A stretch of DNA of 64,000 nt from an uncultured Oscillibacter sp. (GCA_910583695.1 CAJTZL010000006.1:16368-80367), one strand, 5' to 3'; shown: positions 16,064 through 24,332, counted from the first letter of the stretch. The notes: a model not told the origin generated them from the sequence alone. A program made the numbers and translations.

Positions 16064-16279
16064 TTACGCCTCTTCGGCGGCGACAGCCTCATCGCCGGAG
16101 GTAAGCTTGCCGTCGGCCACCTCATGTATGGCCAGAGTTACCGGCTTCTCGTCCAGATGCAGGCCGGCTGTCTCCGCCTCCTCGGCGATCTGGCGGGCCC
16201 GGCGGGCCACCACGTTCACCAGCATATAGCGGTTGGGGATATAGGAATTGAGTTTGCTCATGGCGGGATACAGCATCAT
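16064..16279 (-). CDS. rpoZ: RNA polymerase omega subunit
   Basis: A 71-aa omega subunit starting MMLYPAMSKLNSYIPNRYML and containing VNVVARRARQIAEE, the conserved helix that cradles the beta-prime C-terminus. The ATG at 16279 is chosen because AAAGGAAG lies about 10 bases upstream and because family proteins begin with MLYP or similar. It lies between gmk and priA, a conserved position in Firmicutes. A short acidic Ala/Glu tail ends the protein. Confidence 0.92.
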   Translation of the reverse strand: MMLYPAMSKLNSYIPNRYMLVNVVARRARQIAEEAETAGLHLDEKPVTLAIHEVADGKLTSGDEAVAAEEA

Positions 16280-16326
16280 GGTGAATCGACTTCCTTTCAA
16301 ACTTCTTTCACTTCAATCTATGGCCG

Positions 16327-16923
16327 TCAGCTGCCGCTGATGATCTCCATACGGTCCATAGAGCGGCAGTGCTCCGCCGTCATGATGGCGTCCAGCTCCA
16401 TGGCGGCGTTTTCTATGGTATCGTTGATGACAAAATAGTGATATGCTCCGGCGGTCCGGCACTCCACCTTGGCCCGCAGAAGCCGCTTTTCAATCTTCTC
16501 CGGGCTGTCGGTGCCCCGGAGAGTCAGGCGGCGGGCCAGCTCCTCCCAGCTGGGAGGAGCGATGAAAATGAGGACGGCCTCCGGCCGCTTGTGGGCGATT
16601 TGCAGGGCTCCCTGAACGTCAATTTCCAAAATCACGTCCCGGCCGGCCTCCATGGCCTCGTCCACAAAGCGCTTGGGCGTGCCATAGAAATTGCCCACAT
16701 ACTCCGCGTACTCCAAGAATGCGTCCTGGGCCATCCACTCGTGGAAGGTGTCCACATCCAGGAAGTGGTAGTGAACGCCGTTTTCCTCCCCGGCCCGGGG
16801 CTGACGGGTGGTGGCGGAGACGGAGACATACACATCCTTCCGCTTTTCCAGCAGCACCTTCAGCACGCTTCCCTTTCCCACACCGGAGGGGCCGGACACG
16901 ATGAACGTCTTTCCCTTTTTCAT
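16327..16923 (-). CDS. gmk: Guanylate kinase
   Basis: Converts GMP to GDP with ATP. The 198-aa protein has the P-loop SGPSGVGKGSVL near residue 10 and the GMP-binding region with TTRQPRAGEENGVHYHF. Length is normal (about 200 aa). The ATG overlaps the remA stop by 4 nt, and rpoZ follows after 47 bp. The remA-gmk-rpoZ order is conserved across Firmicutes. Confidence 0.96.
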   Translation of the reverse strand: MKKGKTFIVSGPSGVGKGSVLKVLLEKRKDVYVSVSATTRQPRAGEENGVHYHFLDVDTFHEWMAQDAFLEYAEYVGNFYGTPKRFVDEAMEAGRDVILEIDVQGALQIAHKRPEAVLIFIAPPSWEELARRLTLRGTDSPEKIEKRLLRAKVECRTAGAYHYFVINDTIENAAMELDAIMTAEHCRSMDRMEIISGS

Positions 16924-17159
16924 GCTTCCTCCTGTTCCCCTGCTCCGAATTTCTCGGTCGGCAGGGCCGATAAAATCACATGGCCGCTGTCCATGATGAA
17001 GATGGAGGCGGTCTTCCGCCCATAGGTTGCGTCAATGAGCATCCCCCGCTCCCGGCTCTCCTGGGTCATGCGGCGGATGGGCGCGGAGTCGGGGCCCACA
17101 ATGCCCACCACCCGCTCCCGGGAGACCATGCTTCCAAAGCCGATGTTGATAAATTCCAT
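16920..17159 (-). CDS. remA: RemA/DUF370 extracellular-matrix regulator
   Basis: A 79-aa DUF370 protein starting MEFINIGFGSMVSRERVVGI and containing PIRRMTQESRERGMLIDATYGRKT. In Bacillus subtilis RemA is a ring-shaped DNA-binding regulator of biofilm-matrix and osmoprotection genes. The ATG at 17159 begins 2 nt after the yicC stop; a longer frame reading back into yicC is a shadow. Its C-terminus is slightly longer than usual (acidic GAGEQEEA tail). Confidence 0.9.
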   Translation of the reverse strand: MEFINIGFGSMVSRERVVGIVGPDSAPIRRMTQESRERGMLIDATYGRKTASIFIMDSGHVILSALPTEKFGAGEQEEA

Positions 17160-17161
17160 AC

Positions 17162-18043
17162 TCACTCCACGTTCTGCACCTGTTCCCGCATCTTCTCCAC
17201 CTCGGCCTTCATATTCACCACCACCTGGGCAATGGCCACGTCGCCGCATTTGGAGCCGATGGTATTGGCCTCCCGGTTGACCTCCTGGATCAGAAAATCC
17301 ATTTTCCGTCCCATAGGCTCCATGGCCTCCAGCATGGTCCGCAGCTGGGCCGTGTGGCTCCGCAGCCGGACGGTCTCCTCGTCCACCGCCACCTTGTCGG
17401 CGTAGATGGCCGCCTCAGTCAAAATGCGCTGGGGGTCGATGGAGGCGCTTTGCAGCACCTCCTGCATCCGAGCGGTGAGCTTGGCCCGGTACTCCGCCAC
17501 CGTCTCCGGGGAGCGGGCCTCCACCTGGGTGGTGCAGCTCTCAATAGTAGTGAGGCGGTTTCCGATGTCCTCCGCCAGCCGGGCGCCCTCCACCCCCCGC
17601 ATCACATTAAAGGACTTCAAGGCCACGTCCAGCACGGCGCAGAGATCGGCGCTGACGGTCTCCAGGTCCTCGTCCGCCTTGGTAACGGAGAGCACGTCCG
17701 GGAACCGGGCCAGAATCTCCGGTGCCGCCTTGTAGTCCGCGGAGCCGCAGACCTCCGCCAGCTCGTTCAGGGCGGCGGCGTACTGCCCCGCCAGCTCCCG
17801 GTTGACCGTCACCTGGGTCACGTCGGCGGCGGAGGCATCTACAGAGACGAACACATCCACTTTCCCCCGGGAGACCGCCTTCTGGACCCGCTGCTTCAGG
17901 GCGTCCTCAGCAAAGATATACAGTCGGGGCATCTTCACCGTACAGTCCAGATAGCGGTTGTTGACCGCCCGGACCTCCACGGTGATATCCCGACTGTTCC
18001 TGGTCTCTCTGGCCCGGCCATAGCCGGTCATGCTCTTGATCAA
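17162..18043 (-). CDS. YicC/YloC-family endoribonuclease
   Basis: A 293-aa YicC-like protein; family members are reported metal-dependent endoribonucleases. It starts MIKSMTGYGRARE, the family hallmark. The C-terminal domain contains RILTEAAIYADKVAVDEETVRL and the signature GRKMDFLIQEVNREANTIGSK. The start is a TTG at 18043, supported by AGGAGG eight bases upstream; the nearest ATG lies 12 bases further in and would remove conserved residues. It heads the remA-gmk-rpoZ segment. Confidence 0.92.
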   Translation of the reverse strand: MIKSMTGYGRARETRNSRDITVEVRAVNNRYLDCTVKMPRLYIFAEDALKQRVQKAVSRGKVDVFVSVDASAADVTQVTVNRELAGQYAAALNELAEVCGSADYKAAPEILARFPDVLSVTKADEDLETVSADLCAVLDVALKSFNVMRGVEGARLAEDIGNRLTTIESCTTQVEARSPETVAEYRAKLTARMQEVLQSASIDPQRILTEAAIYADKVAVDEETVRLRSHTAQLRTMLEAMEPMGRKMDFLIQEVNREANTIGSKCGDVAIAQVVVNMKAEVEKMREQVQNVE

Positions 18044-18079
18044 AACGATTTCCTCCTAATCTCAAATAAGGGTTCCCGC

Positions 18080-18532
18080 TCAGTGCGGCATCATGTCAAT
18101 CCCTCGGGAGCAGACATAACAGGTGCCTGCGCAGAAGCCGCAGGTTCCGCAAGCGCCGCAGATCTCGCAAAACACAAACGCGGCTCCCAGGCCTACACAG
18201 AGATTTTCAGCAAACAGCGTCCCGAAGGGCCTCTCCTTGGGATGGTAGCAGGGCCCGTTCCGCATCCGCTCTGCCGCCCTCCGGTATTCCTCATTCCCTG
18301 CTTCCATCCGCGTGGCGGACTCATAGTGCTGCTTTGCCTCGTCCATCCAGCCTTTTCGGAGGCACAGGGCACCCATGAGAAAGTGCCACTCCGATCCATG
18401 GTCCCTCACTCCGTCCAGCAGCGTCTCCGCCCAGGCGTACTTCCCCTCCCGGATGGCGGTCCGAACCTGCTGGAAAACCCATGGGTCCCCGTAGTCGCCC
18501 TGGCCGGGAACATTCGCCGGGTAATCGTCCAT
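18080..18532 (-). CDS. TPR-like protein with Cys-rich tail; J-domain-less paralogue of the next gene
   Basis: A 150-aa protein whose residues 18-110 form a tetratricopeptide-like helical repeat (VFQQVRTAIREGKYAWAETL, then GWMDEAKQHYESATRMEAGN). It closely matches the C-terminal half of the DnaJ-like protein encoded immediately upstream, including the closing RNGPCYHP...PFGTL motif, but lacks the J-domain. The tail is unusually cysteine-rich, with eight Cys in about 25 residues around CEICGACGTCGFCAGTC, suggesting metal binding or lipidation. Function unknown; it appears to be a tandem duplicate that lost its J-domain. Confidence 0.78.
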   Translation of the reverse strand: MDDYPANVPGQGDYGDPWVFQQVRTAIREGKYAWAETLLDGVRDHGSEWHFLMGALCLRKGWMDEAKQHYESATRMEAGNEEYRRAAERMRNGPCYHPKERPFGTLFAENLCVGLGAAFVFCEICGACGTCGFCAGTCYVCSRGIDMMPH

Positions 18533-18557
18533 GGAACAGCCTCCCGTTCAAGCAGTC

Positions 18558-19169
18558 TCAGATGAAGCAGCAGTAGCCGCCGTTGCAAAGCGTATAGGCA
18601 CAGCACAGGGTCAGGCAGGGATTTCCGGCGCACAGCGTCCCGAAAGGCTCTCCTCCGGGCCGGTAGGACGCTCCGTTCTGCATCAGGCTCAGCGCCCGCC
18701 GGTATTCCGGGTTATTGGGCTCCATCTGGCAGGCGGTCTCGTAATACCGCATAGCCTCGTCCATCCAGCCCCGGCGGTAGCATACTGCGCCCTTGAGGAA
18801 GTTCCACTCCGCACTGTGGTCCCCGACATTGTTCAAAAGTGCCTCGGCGCGGGTGATATCCCCCACCTGAATGGCGGCCCGGACCTGCTGGAGCACCGAA
18901 GAGGACGCGCCGGAGCCGTAAGACTGCTGCCAGCTCCCGGCATATGCGGAGCCGGGACCGCCGGCCCTTCCCCCGCCGCCGCTGCGCCGTTTGTTGATCT
19001 CTTCATAGGCGGCGTTGATGTCCTTCATTTTCTCCTGAGCCAGATCGGCCAGGGGATTGTCGTGATAGTTGTCCGGGTGGTATTTTCTCGCCAGTTCCCG
19101 GTAAGCCCGTTTGACCTCTTCGTCGGAGGCGTTCTCTGAAATGCCAAGTACCTGATAGGGATCGTTCAT
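18558..19169 (-). CDS. DnaJ-like J-domain / TPR protein
   Basis: A 203-aa protein. Residues 1-65 are a J-domain (DPYQVLGISENASDEEVKRA, with the HPD tripeptide in ARKYHPDNY) that should stimulate an Hsp70 ATPase. A Gly/Ser-rich linker leads to a TPR-like repeat (about 100-175) and a hydrophobic Cys-rich C-terminus (LTLCCAYTLCNGGYCC) that may be membrane-associated. It lacks the zinc fingers of true DnaJ. ATG 19169 overlaps the DUF5685 stop by 4 nt. Homologous J/TPR proteins sit next to DUF5685 genes in related Clostridia, as far as I recall. Confidence 0.85.
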   Translation of the reverse strand: MNDPYQVLGISENASDEEVKRAYRELARKYHPDNYHDNPLADLAQEKMKDINAAYEEINKRRSGGGGRAGGPGSAYAGSWQQSYGSGASSSVLQQVRAAIQVGDITRAEALLNNVGDHSAEWNFLKGAVCYRRGWMDEAMRYYETACQMEPNNPEYRRALSLMQNGASYRPGGEPFGTLCAGNPCLTLCCAYTLCNGGYCCFI

Positions 19170-20056
19170 GTGTTTTTCTCCTGTGCTTCTCTCTTGTTTC
19201 CTCCGCCTCCGCGGAAGGTCCCGTCCAGCACCGCCTTTCCCACGCGGAAAAGGCCGGCGTAAAGGGTGGTTTCCAGAACCGGCGTCCAGACGCCGAAGTC
19301 CCACAGCTCAAAGGCGGTGGCCATCATGTGAATGGAGTGGTCCAGCGTGACGGCAAAGCTCTTCCGGGCCTCCTCCGTCCAGAGGCCGTCCGCCAGCCCA
19401 TAGCGCAGGGCCACCGGATTGTAATTCCCGGAAGCGGCGTCTTTTTTCAGGTCGTCCGCCGCGTCCACCAGATAGACCCAGCGGCCCAGGTGGTAAAAAA
19501 TCTGTTCCAGCACCCGCCGCCGCACCGGCTCGTCCACTGCCTGAGCGGCTCCTTGCAGCAGCACGGCAAAGGTGTCCGCCGCCCGGTCCATAGAGGGGCA
19601 GCTCTCCTTTTCCAATTCCGCCAGGGCTGCCAGCTGGCGGCGGGTGGATGCGTTAAACTCCGGCCGGGCCGCCGCCGCCTTCCGGTAAGCCCGCTCCAGA
19701 ACGGCGGAGGCTCCCCGGTATTTCAGGCCGTGGAACCAGTCGTGATCCTCCACGCCGTCCCGGGCCTGCCAATAGGCTAAAATGACGCTTTCGTCCGCCG
19801 CCAGGGCCAGTGCCTCCGTGCTCTCCAGCCGGTCCTGCCCGTGGACGGGATGGGCGGCACAGCGGCCATGGCGGACCGTGCCTTCCCCCTTCTCCGAAAG
19901 AAGGATGGCCAGAAAGGTAAAATCGTAGTTCAGGATGAACCGCGCCGCCGTCCCGTAACGCTCCCCCAGGACATGGCAGAGGCCGCAGTAGGCCCGGCCA
20001 AAGCGTTTCCGCTCCTCCTCGGAGAGGTCCTGGGGCGGCCTGACGTAGCCGAACAT
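19166..20056 (-). CDS. DUF5685 family protein
   Basis: A 296-aa all-helical protein starting MFGYVRPPQDLSEEERKRF with the conserved YCGLCHVLGERYG near residue 28 and LNYDFTFLAILLSEK. A DDLKKD sequence in VYLVDAADDLKKDAASGNYN (about residues 200-219) recalls the aspartate-rich motif of isoprenoid synthases, though I cannot show catalysis. The family has no established function. It is translationally coupled to the RseC-like gene upstream (TGATG) and to the J-domain gene downstream (ATGA), so the three products probably work together. Confidence 0.8.
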   Translation of the reverse strand: MFGYVRPPQDLSEEERKRFGRAYCGLCHVLGERYGTAARFILNYDFTFLAILLSEKGEGTVRHGRCAAHPVHGQDRLESTEALALAADESVILAYWQARDGVEDHDWFHGLKYRGASAVLERAYRKAAAARPEFNASTRRQLAALAELEKESCPSMDRAADTFAVLLQGAAQAVDEPVRRRVLEQIFYHLGRWVYLVDAADDLKKDAASGNYNPVALRYGLADGLWTEEARKSFAVTLDHSIHMMATAFELWDFGVWTPVLETTLYAGLFRVGKAVLDGTFRGGGGNKREAQEKNT

Positions 20057-20466
20057 CAGAACAGCCGGACGATGGTAAAGGACAGCCCGCCCCTGGCCCG
20101 GAGGCGGCGGTCATAGCCGATGGCCCCCAGGATACCCAGAAGGAAGCCTGCTCCGGCAGCGGTATACTGGACCGCCACGCTGGCGGCCGCTGCCAGGGCG
20201 GCGAAGTAGCCCAGGAAGAACAGGGCCACCGGAATCAGGTAGACCAGGGCCACGATGCGGAGCATCTTTTTGGTGCTGCTCTCCACCACCACCTTCTGTC
20301 CCGGGGCCGCGCCGATGGGGTTCAATGCCCGGGCGTGGACCGCCGCGCCGGTGACGCCGCAGCCGGCGCACTCCTCGCAGTCATGGCCGCAGGCGGACTT
20401 CCGGGGGACGGAAATCTCCGCATGACCGGCGTCCAGGATTCGTTCAACCGTTGCAATTTGTGTCAT
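20056..20466 (-). CDS. RseC/MucC-like membrane protein
   Basis: A 136-aa protein of the SoxR-reducing system RseC family. The N-terminal soluble part has a cysteine cluster (CGHDCEECAGCG) suited to an iron-sulfur centre, and two membrane spans follow at about residues 68-88 and 94-113. In Clostridia such proteins often accompany Rnf or redox genes; here the neighbours are DUF5685 and J-domain genes. ATG 20466 is preceded by GGAGG five bases upstream, ruling out the TTG at 20478. Confidence 0.82.
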   Translation of the reverse strand: MTQIATVERILDAGHAEISVPRKSACGHDCEECAGCGVTGAAVHARALNPIGAAPGQKVVVESSTKKMLRIVALVYLIPVALFFLGYFAALAAAASVAVQYTAAGAGFLLGILGAIGYDRRLRARGGLSFTIVRLF

Positions 20467-20487
20467 GTTTTCCTCCAAGCATGGGGT

Positions 20488-21831
20488 TTATCCGCCGGTT
20501 TCCTCACCGGCCGGTTCATCTTCCAAGGGCGGGTCCGCCGGTTCCTCCGGAGGCGGCTCCTCGCCGCCCTCCCGTATTGTCACCTGAATCTGATACAGGC
20601 CGCTGATGCCTACGTCGCCCTTGTTCACCGTCACTTCCGCGGGAACGGTATAGGTGCCAGAGGCGGCAGAGTAATCGTCCAAATCCACCGTTACGGCGAT
20701 GTCCTCCCCCGTGAGGGCGGACACGTCCGCCTCCGTGCCGAAGACCTTTACCGCCAGACTGCCGGTCAGCGCTTCCACCCGCTTCCCCTCCGGCAGGTTC
20801 AGCCAGGAGATATTCTCCGTGGAAATCGTGGCATTGGTCATGTCCTTGAAGCGGATTCGCAGAGCCGCCCGGGTTACGCCGCTGACATTGGTGCACCCAT
20901 CCGGCAGGACAATGAGATAGTTGGTGGTCGTATAATTCTCCGACGCTGTGGTGCCCAGCTCCCGCAGGTCGTAGTCGGGCTTCAGCCTCAGGGTCTCTAC
21001 ATCCTTGAGTTGGCTGGCATCCCCGGAGACAGCGATGGTCTGAGGTTCGATGACAAACTCCGTGTTTCGGGCCCGGCACCCGGGGGAGTCGATGAAGTCC
21101 ACGATCAGGCGCAGCTCCTTGGTGACAAAGACCGGCAGCGTGGCCTTGACATTCTCCACTGAGGAGTGGATGTCCGCCTTGTCCAAAAGCTGGCCGTTTT
21201 GATCGTAGAATTGAAGCTCCAAATCCCGGGACACCGTCTCCACCGCGCTGTTTCCGATGTCCAGAGTGACCTTGGCATAGCTGATGGGGTCGATGTCCTC
21301 CTGAAGGCCCCGGACCTCCACCTCTGCGTGGGAGAGTTCCACCTGACCGGCGGAATAGCTCTCCGCCACGTTGCCCACCAGCTCACAGCTGACATCAATG
21401 GTCCGGCTGTACAGCTCGCTGATGTTTACCGTAGCCATGCCGAAACTGGCCCGTTCTTTTTGAATGGCATTGGCATTGTTGTTGAATTTCGGGTTCGTAT
21501 AGCTCACATTGTAGTTGACCCGCTGTTTTCCCGCGCTGGTCACGTCCAGGAGGCTGGCTGTCACCCAGATCTGAGAACGGTCCAGGCTGCAAATGTCCCA
21601 GCGCGTGCCCTTCAGCGTCAGGTCGATGGTCAGGTCCGTTCCCTCCTCCACCATCATCAGCCCACGGTCCGTCAGGGTGCTCTCATACAAATACTCAATG
21701 GGAATATCCAGAAACTCCTGGGTCACGGTCTGGCCGCTGCTCAGGTCCACATAGAGCCAGATGCCACAGGCCACCAGAACGGCCAGCAGCAGGTAGACAA
21801 TTTTGCGCCGTCCCGCCTTTTCGTTTTCCAC
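20488..21831 (-). CDS. cdaR: CdaR (YbbR-domain) regulator of c-di-AMP synthesis
   Basis: A protein of about 447 aa with one N-terminal membrane span (IVYLLLAVLVACGIWLYVDL) and four or so extracellular YbbR domains, ending in a Pro/Glu-rich tail. CdaR binds and modulates the membrane diadenylate cyclase CdaA encoded just upstream. GGAGGT lies seven bases before a GTG at 21831, only 1 nt after the cdaA stop; I prefer this to the in-frame ATG at 21846, which has no spaced binding site. glmM, the usual third member of the operon, is not next to it here. Confidence 0.92.
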   Translation of the reverse strand: MENEKAGRRKIVYLLLAVLVACGIWLYVDLSSGQTVTQEFLDIPIEYLYESTLTDRGLMMVEEGTDLTIDLTLKGTRWDICSLDRSQIWVTASLLDVTSAGKQRVNYNVSYTNPKFNNNANAIQKERASFGMATVNISELYSRTIDVSCELVGNVAESYSAGQVELSHAEVEVRGLQEDIDPISYAKVTLDIGNSAVETVSRDLELQFYDQNGQLLDKADIHSSVENVKATLPVFVTKELRLIVDFIDSPGCRARNTEFVIEPQTIAVSGDASQLKDVETLRLKPDYDLRELGTTASENYTTTNYLIVLPDGCTNVSGVTRAALRIRFKDMTNATISTENISWLNLPEGKRVEALTGSLAVKVFGTEADVSALTGEDIAVTVDLDDYSAASGTYTVPAEVTVNKGDVGISGLYQIQVTIREGGEEPPPEEPADPPLEDEPAGEETGG

Positions 21832-21832
21832 C

Positions 21833-22705
21833 TTACGTACCTCCATCCTTCCTGGAGCGCAGCAAGCCCATTAGGCTGAATTTCTGCTTGTCCGCCTCGG
21901 CCTCCTCCTGCGGAAGCAATTCGTTCCGCAGGAGGTTATCCAGGGTCTCCGGCTTCAAATGCCGTTTCAGCATCCCGCCGGTAGCCACGGAGATGGAGCC
22001 GGTCTCCTCCGACACGATGACCACCACCGCGTCGGAGTTTTCGCTCATGCCAATGCCTGCCCGGTGCCGCATGCCCAAGTCCCGGGACAGGTTCACGTTC
22101 TTGCTGAGGGGGAGCATGCACCCCGCCCCCAGCACCCGACCGTGGCGGACAATCACCGCCCCGTCGTGCATGGGCGCTTTCACGAAGAAGATGTTTTTCA
22201 AAAGCTCGCTGGACACCGATGCGTCCAGAACCGTGCCGCTGCGAACCATGTCGTCCAGCAGAATCTCCCGCTCAAAGACGATCAGCGCGCCGGTGCGGGA
22301 CTGGGACATCTCGGAGCAGGCCAGCACGGTCTGCTCGATGGTCTGCTCCAGCACGCTGGCGTTCTCCGTCCGGGTGAAGAGGGCCAGAATGCGGCGGCTG
22401 CCCATCTCCTCCAGAATCCGGCGAATCTCCGGCTGAAAGAGGATAATCAGGGCCAGCACGCCCACCTCCACCATGCGGCTCAGCAGGTAGTAAATGCCGT
22501 TGAGGCCGAAAAGATAGCTCAAAAGCAGGGCCGCCAGGAACACGAACAGCCCCTTCAAAAGGCTGGCCGCCTTGGTGGTCTGCACCAGGGTCAATACCTT
22601 ATAGAGCGCAAAAGCCATGATCACAATATCAAAAACATCCGAGACCTCAATGGTCAGCAGATACCGGCCGATCGTGGCGAAGAGCTCCGTCAGCGTCACA
22701 TTCAT
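21833..22705 (-). CDS. cdaA: Membrane diadenylate cyclase CdaA
   Basis: CdaA makes cyclic di-AMP from two ATP. The 290-aa protein has three N-terminal membrane spans (about residues 20-95) and a DAC/DisA_N domain with the catalytic DGA motif (MHDGAVIVRHGRVLG) and RHR motif (LGMRHRAGIGMSE). A sigma-A promoter lies upstream at 22790-22818. It is translationally linked to cdaR. c-di-AMP controls osmolyte transport and cell-wall homeostasis in Firmicutes. Confidence 0.95.
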   Translation of the reverse strand: MNVTLTELFATIGRYLLTIEVSDVFDIVIMAFALYKVLTLVQTTKAASLLKGLFVFLAALLLSYLFGLNGIYYLLSRMVEVGVLALIILFQPEIRRILEEMGSRRILALFTRTENASVLEQTIEQTVLACSEMSQSRTGALIVFEREILLDDMVRSGTVLDASVSSELLKNIFFVKAPMHDGAVIVRHGRVLGAGCMLPLSKNVNLSRDLGMRHRAGIGMSENSDAVVVIVSEETGSISVATGGMLKRHLKPETLDNLLRNELLPQEEAEADKQKFSLMGLLRSRKDGGT

Positions 22706-22789
22706 TTTTTCGTCGTCATCCCTTTCCTCTGCGCCGCCGGGAGAGCAGCTGTTCCCCCTGAGAGAAACGTCAGGTCATGAATACTTTAG

Positions 22790-22818
22790 ATTATATAGAA
22801 TCCGGCGGTAAAAAGCAA
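22790..22818 (-). promoter_or_regulatory. Sigma-A promoter of cdaA-cdaR
   Basis: Minus strand: TTGCTT (22818-22813), 17-bp spacer, TATAAT (22795-22790), about 85 bp upstream of the cdaA ATG. Confidence 0.78.
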
Positions 22819-22858
22819 GGTAAACCAAGGGAAAATTACCGGAAAATTCACGGTCTGT

Positions 22859-23992
22859 TCAGAAAGCCCGGCCCAGGACTCCTTGAACCGCCCGAAGCAG
22901 CCGGGCCACCTCCTCCGGCGTGTTGAAATCGGAGAAGCTGATGCGGACGGTACCGGTGTCCAGCGTCCCCGCCGTGCGGTGGGCGTAGGGGGCGCAGTGA
23001 ATGCCCGCGCGGACGGCGATTCCCCGCTCCGCCAGGGAGGATCCCACATTCTCCACATCCACGCCCTCCGCCGTCAGGGAGAGGACTCCCGTCTGGTTCC
23101 GGAGACCTGGGGACACGAAGAGCCGCAGGCCCGGCAGGGTCTCCAGCCCCTGAACGGCCATCTGAGTCAGGTGCTTTTCATGGGCCAGAATTTTTTCCAA
23201 TCCCCCCCGGCGGACATACCGGACGCCGGCCAGCAGGCCCGCGATGCCCGGCATGTTGAGAGTTCCCGCCTCCAGCCGGTCCGGCAGAAAGTCCGGCATC
23301 CGCTGCTGGATGGACTGGCTGCCGGTGCCCCCTTCCAGCAGGGGCCGGGTGAGCACGTCCTCCCGGCAGAGCAGCACGCCGGTGCCTTGGGGACCATAGA
23401 GTCCCTTATGTCCCGGCATGGCCACGAAGGCCGCTCCCAGCGCCTCCATGTCCAGGGGCAGAACTCCGGCAGACTGGGAGGCGTCGACAATAAAGGGCAC
23501 GCCCCGGCTCCGGCAGATGGCGGCAATCTCCCCCACCGGCTGAATAAACCCGAAGACGTTGGATACGTGGCTGCACACCACGGCGTCGGTGCCGGGAACG
23601 ATGAGGCGGTCAAAGGCGTTCGTCACGGCTTTCGAATCAAAAAGCGGCGCGGCGGCTACGGCAACCTTTGCCCCCAGGGCCTCCAGAGGCCGGGTGACGG
23701 CGTTGTGCTCATAACCGGAGACCACCGCCCGCCCCCCCGGCGGAACCAGGCTCTTGATGGCGATGTTCAGGGCGTGTGTGGCATTGAGGGTAAAGACCAC
23801 CTGCTCCGGATTTTTCAGGCCGAAGAGATCCGCCAGCTCCGAGCGGCACTGAAAGGCCGTGTCGGCGGCCCGGGCGGCGGCGGGGTAGCCGCCCCGCCCC
23901 GGGGAGCTCATGGAGGCCAGGGCCTCCCACATGGCGGCGGCAACGGAAGCGGGCTTTTGGAAGCTGGTGGCCGCGCTGTCAAAATAAATCAT
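22859..23992 (-). CDS. Cysteine desulfurase-like aminotransferase class V
   Basis: A 377-aa PLP enzyme of the cysteine desulfurase / selenocysteine lyase superfamily. It opens MIYFDSAATSFQKP and contains the PLP-lysine segment FVAMPGHKGLYGPQGTG near residue 200. A cysteine in RAGIHCAPYAHRT near residue 350 corresponds to the sulfur-accepting Cys of SufS-type enzymes. No scaffold gene (iscU/sufU) is nearby; instead a DUF3343 gene overlaps its start by 4 nt. Clostridial enzymes of this subgroup occur with selenium-related genes, so sulfur or selenium delivery is the likely role. Confidence 0.88.
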   Translation of the reverse strand: MIYFDSAATSFQKPASVAAAMWEALASMSSPGRGGYPAAARAADTAFQCRSELADLFGLKNPEQVVFTLNATHALNIAIKSLVPPGGRAVVSGYEHNAVTRPLEALGAKVAVAAAPLFDSKAVTNAFDRLIVPGTDAVVCSHVSNVFGFIQPVGEIAAICRSRGVPFIVDASQSAGVLPLDMEALGAAFVAMPGHKGLYGPQGTGVLLCREDVLTRPLLEGGTGSQSIQQRMPDFLPDRLEAGTLNMPGIAGLLAGVRYVRRGGLEKILAHEKHLTQMAVQGLETLPGLRLFVSPGLRNQTGVLSLTAEGVDVENVGSSLAERGIAVRAGIHCAPYAHRTAGTLDTGTVRISFSDFNTPEEVARLLRAVQGVLGRAF

Positions 23993-24240
23993 GCCTCCAC
24001 CTCCTGGTACAGGCCCTTTTGGAAGATGAATATTTGAACGGGGTCCAGGCCGTCCTTGTGGAGGGCGGTCAGGGCCTCCGGCAGATCGGAAACCGCTACG
24101 CGCACGGCGTAGGCGCAGCCCTTCTCCGTCAGGTCTCTGGGAGGCCGGAAGATATGGCAGCGAATGCCCGCCCGACCCAGGGATTTCTGCATCCGCTGGG
24201 CGTAGGTTACGGAACGGGCCAGGATGATATAGTGCTCCAC
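23989..24240 (-). CDS. DUF3343 putative Se/S carrier-like protein
   Basis: An 83-aa protein starting EHYIILARSVTYAQRMQKSL after the initiator, with a ferredoxin-like small domain and one conserved-position cysteine (RCHIFRPPRDLTEKGCAYAV has two). DUF3343 proteins are annotated as putative Se/S carriers and often adjoin cysteine desulfurases, as here (4-nt ATGA overlap). AGGAGG seven bases before the GTG at 24240 decides the start; the GTG at 24246 is too close to it. Function inferred from partner. Confidence 0.82.
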   Translation of the reverse strand: MEHYIILARSVTYAQRMQKSLGRAGIRCHIFRPPRDLTEKGCAYAVRVAVSDLPEALTALHKDGLDPVQIFIFQKGLYQEVEA

Positions 24241-24280
24241 AAACACTCCTCCTTTCTCTCCTATACTATGGGGCTTGGAG

Positions 24281-24328
24281 GGAAAGGTGCCAAAACACGA
24301 AAACGCCCCGCCGGCGAGCGGAGCGCAG
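24281..24328 (-). terminator. Probable terminator after the exported hypothetical
   Basis: On the minus strand a GC-rich imperfect hairpin (CGCTCCGC ... GGGGCG) is followed by TTTTCGTGTTTT. It lies between the hypothetical gene ending at 24333 and the DUF3343 gene. Confidence 0.5.
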
Positions 24329-24332
24329 AAGG

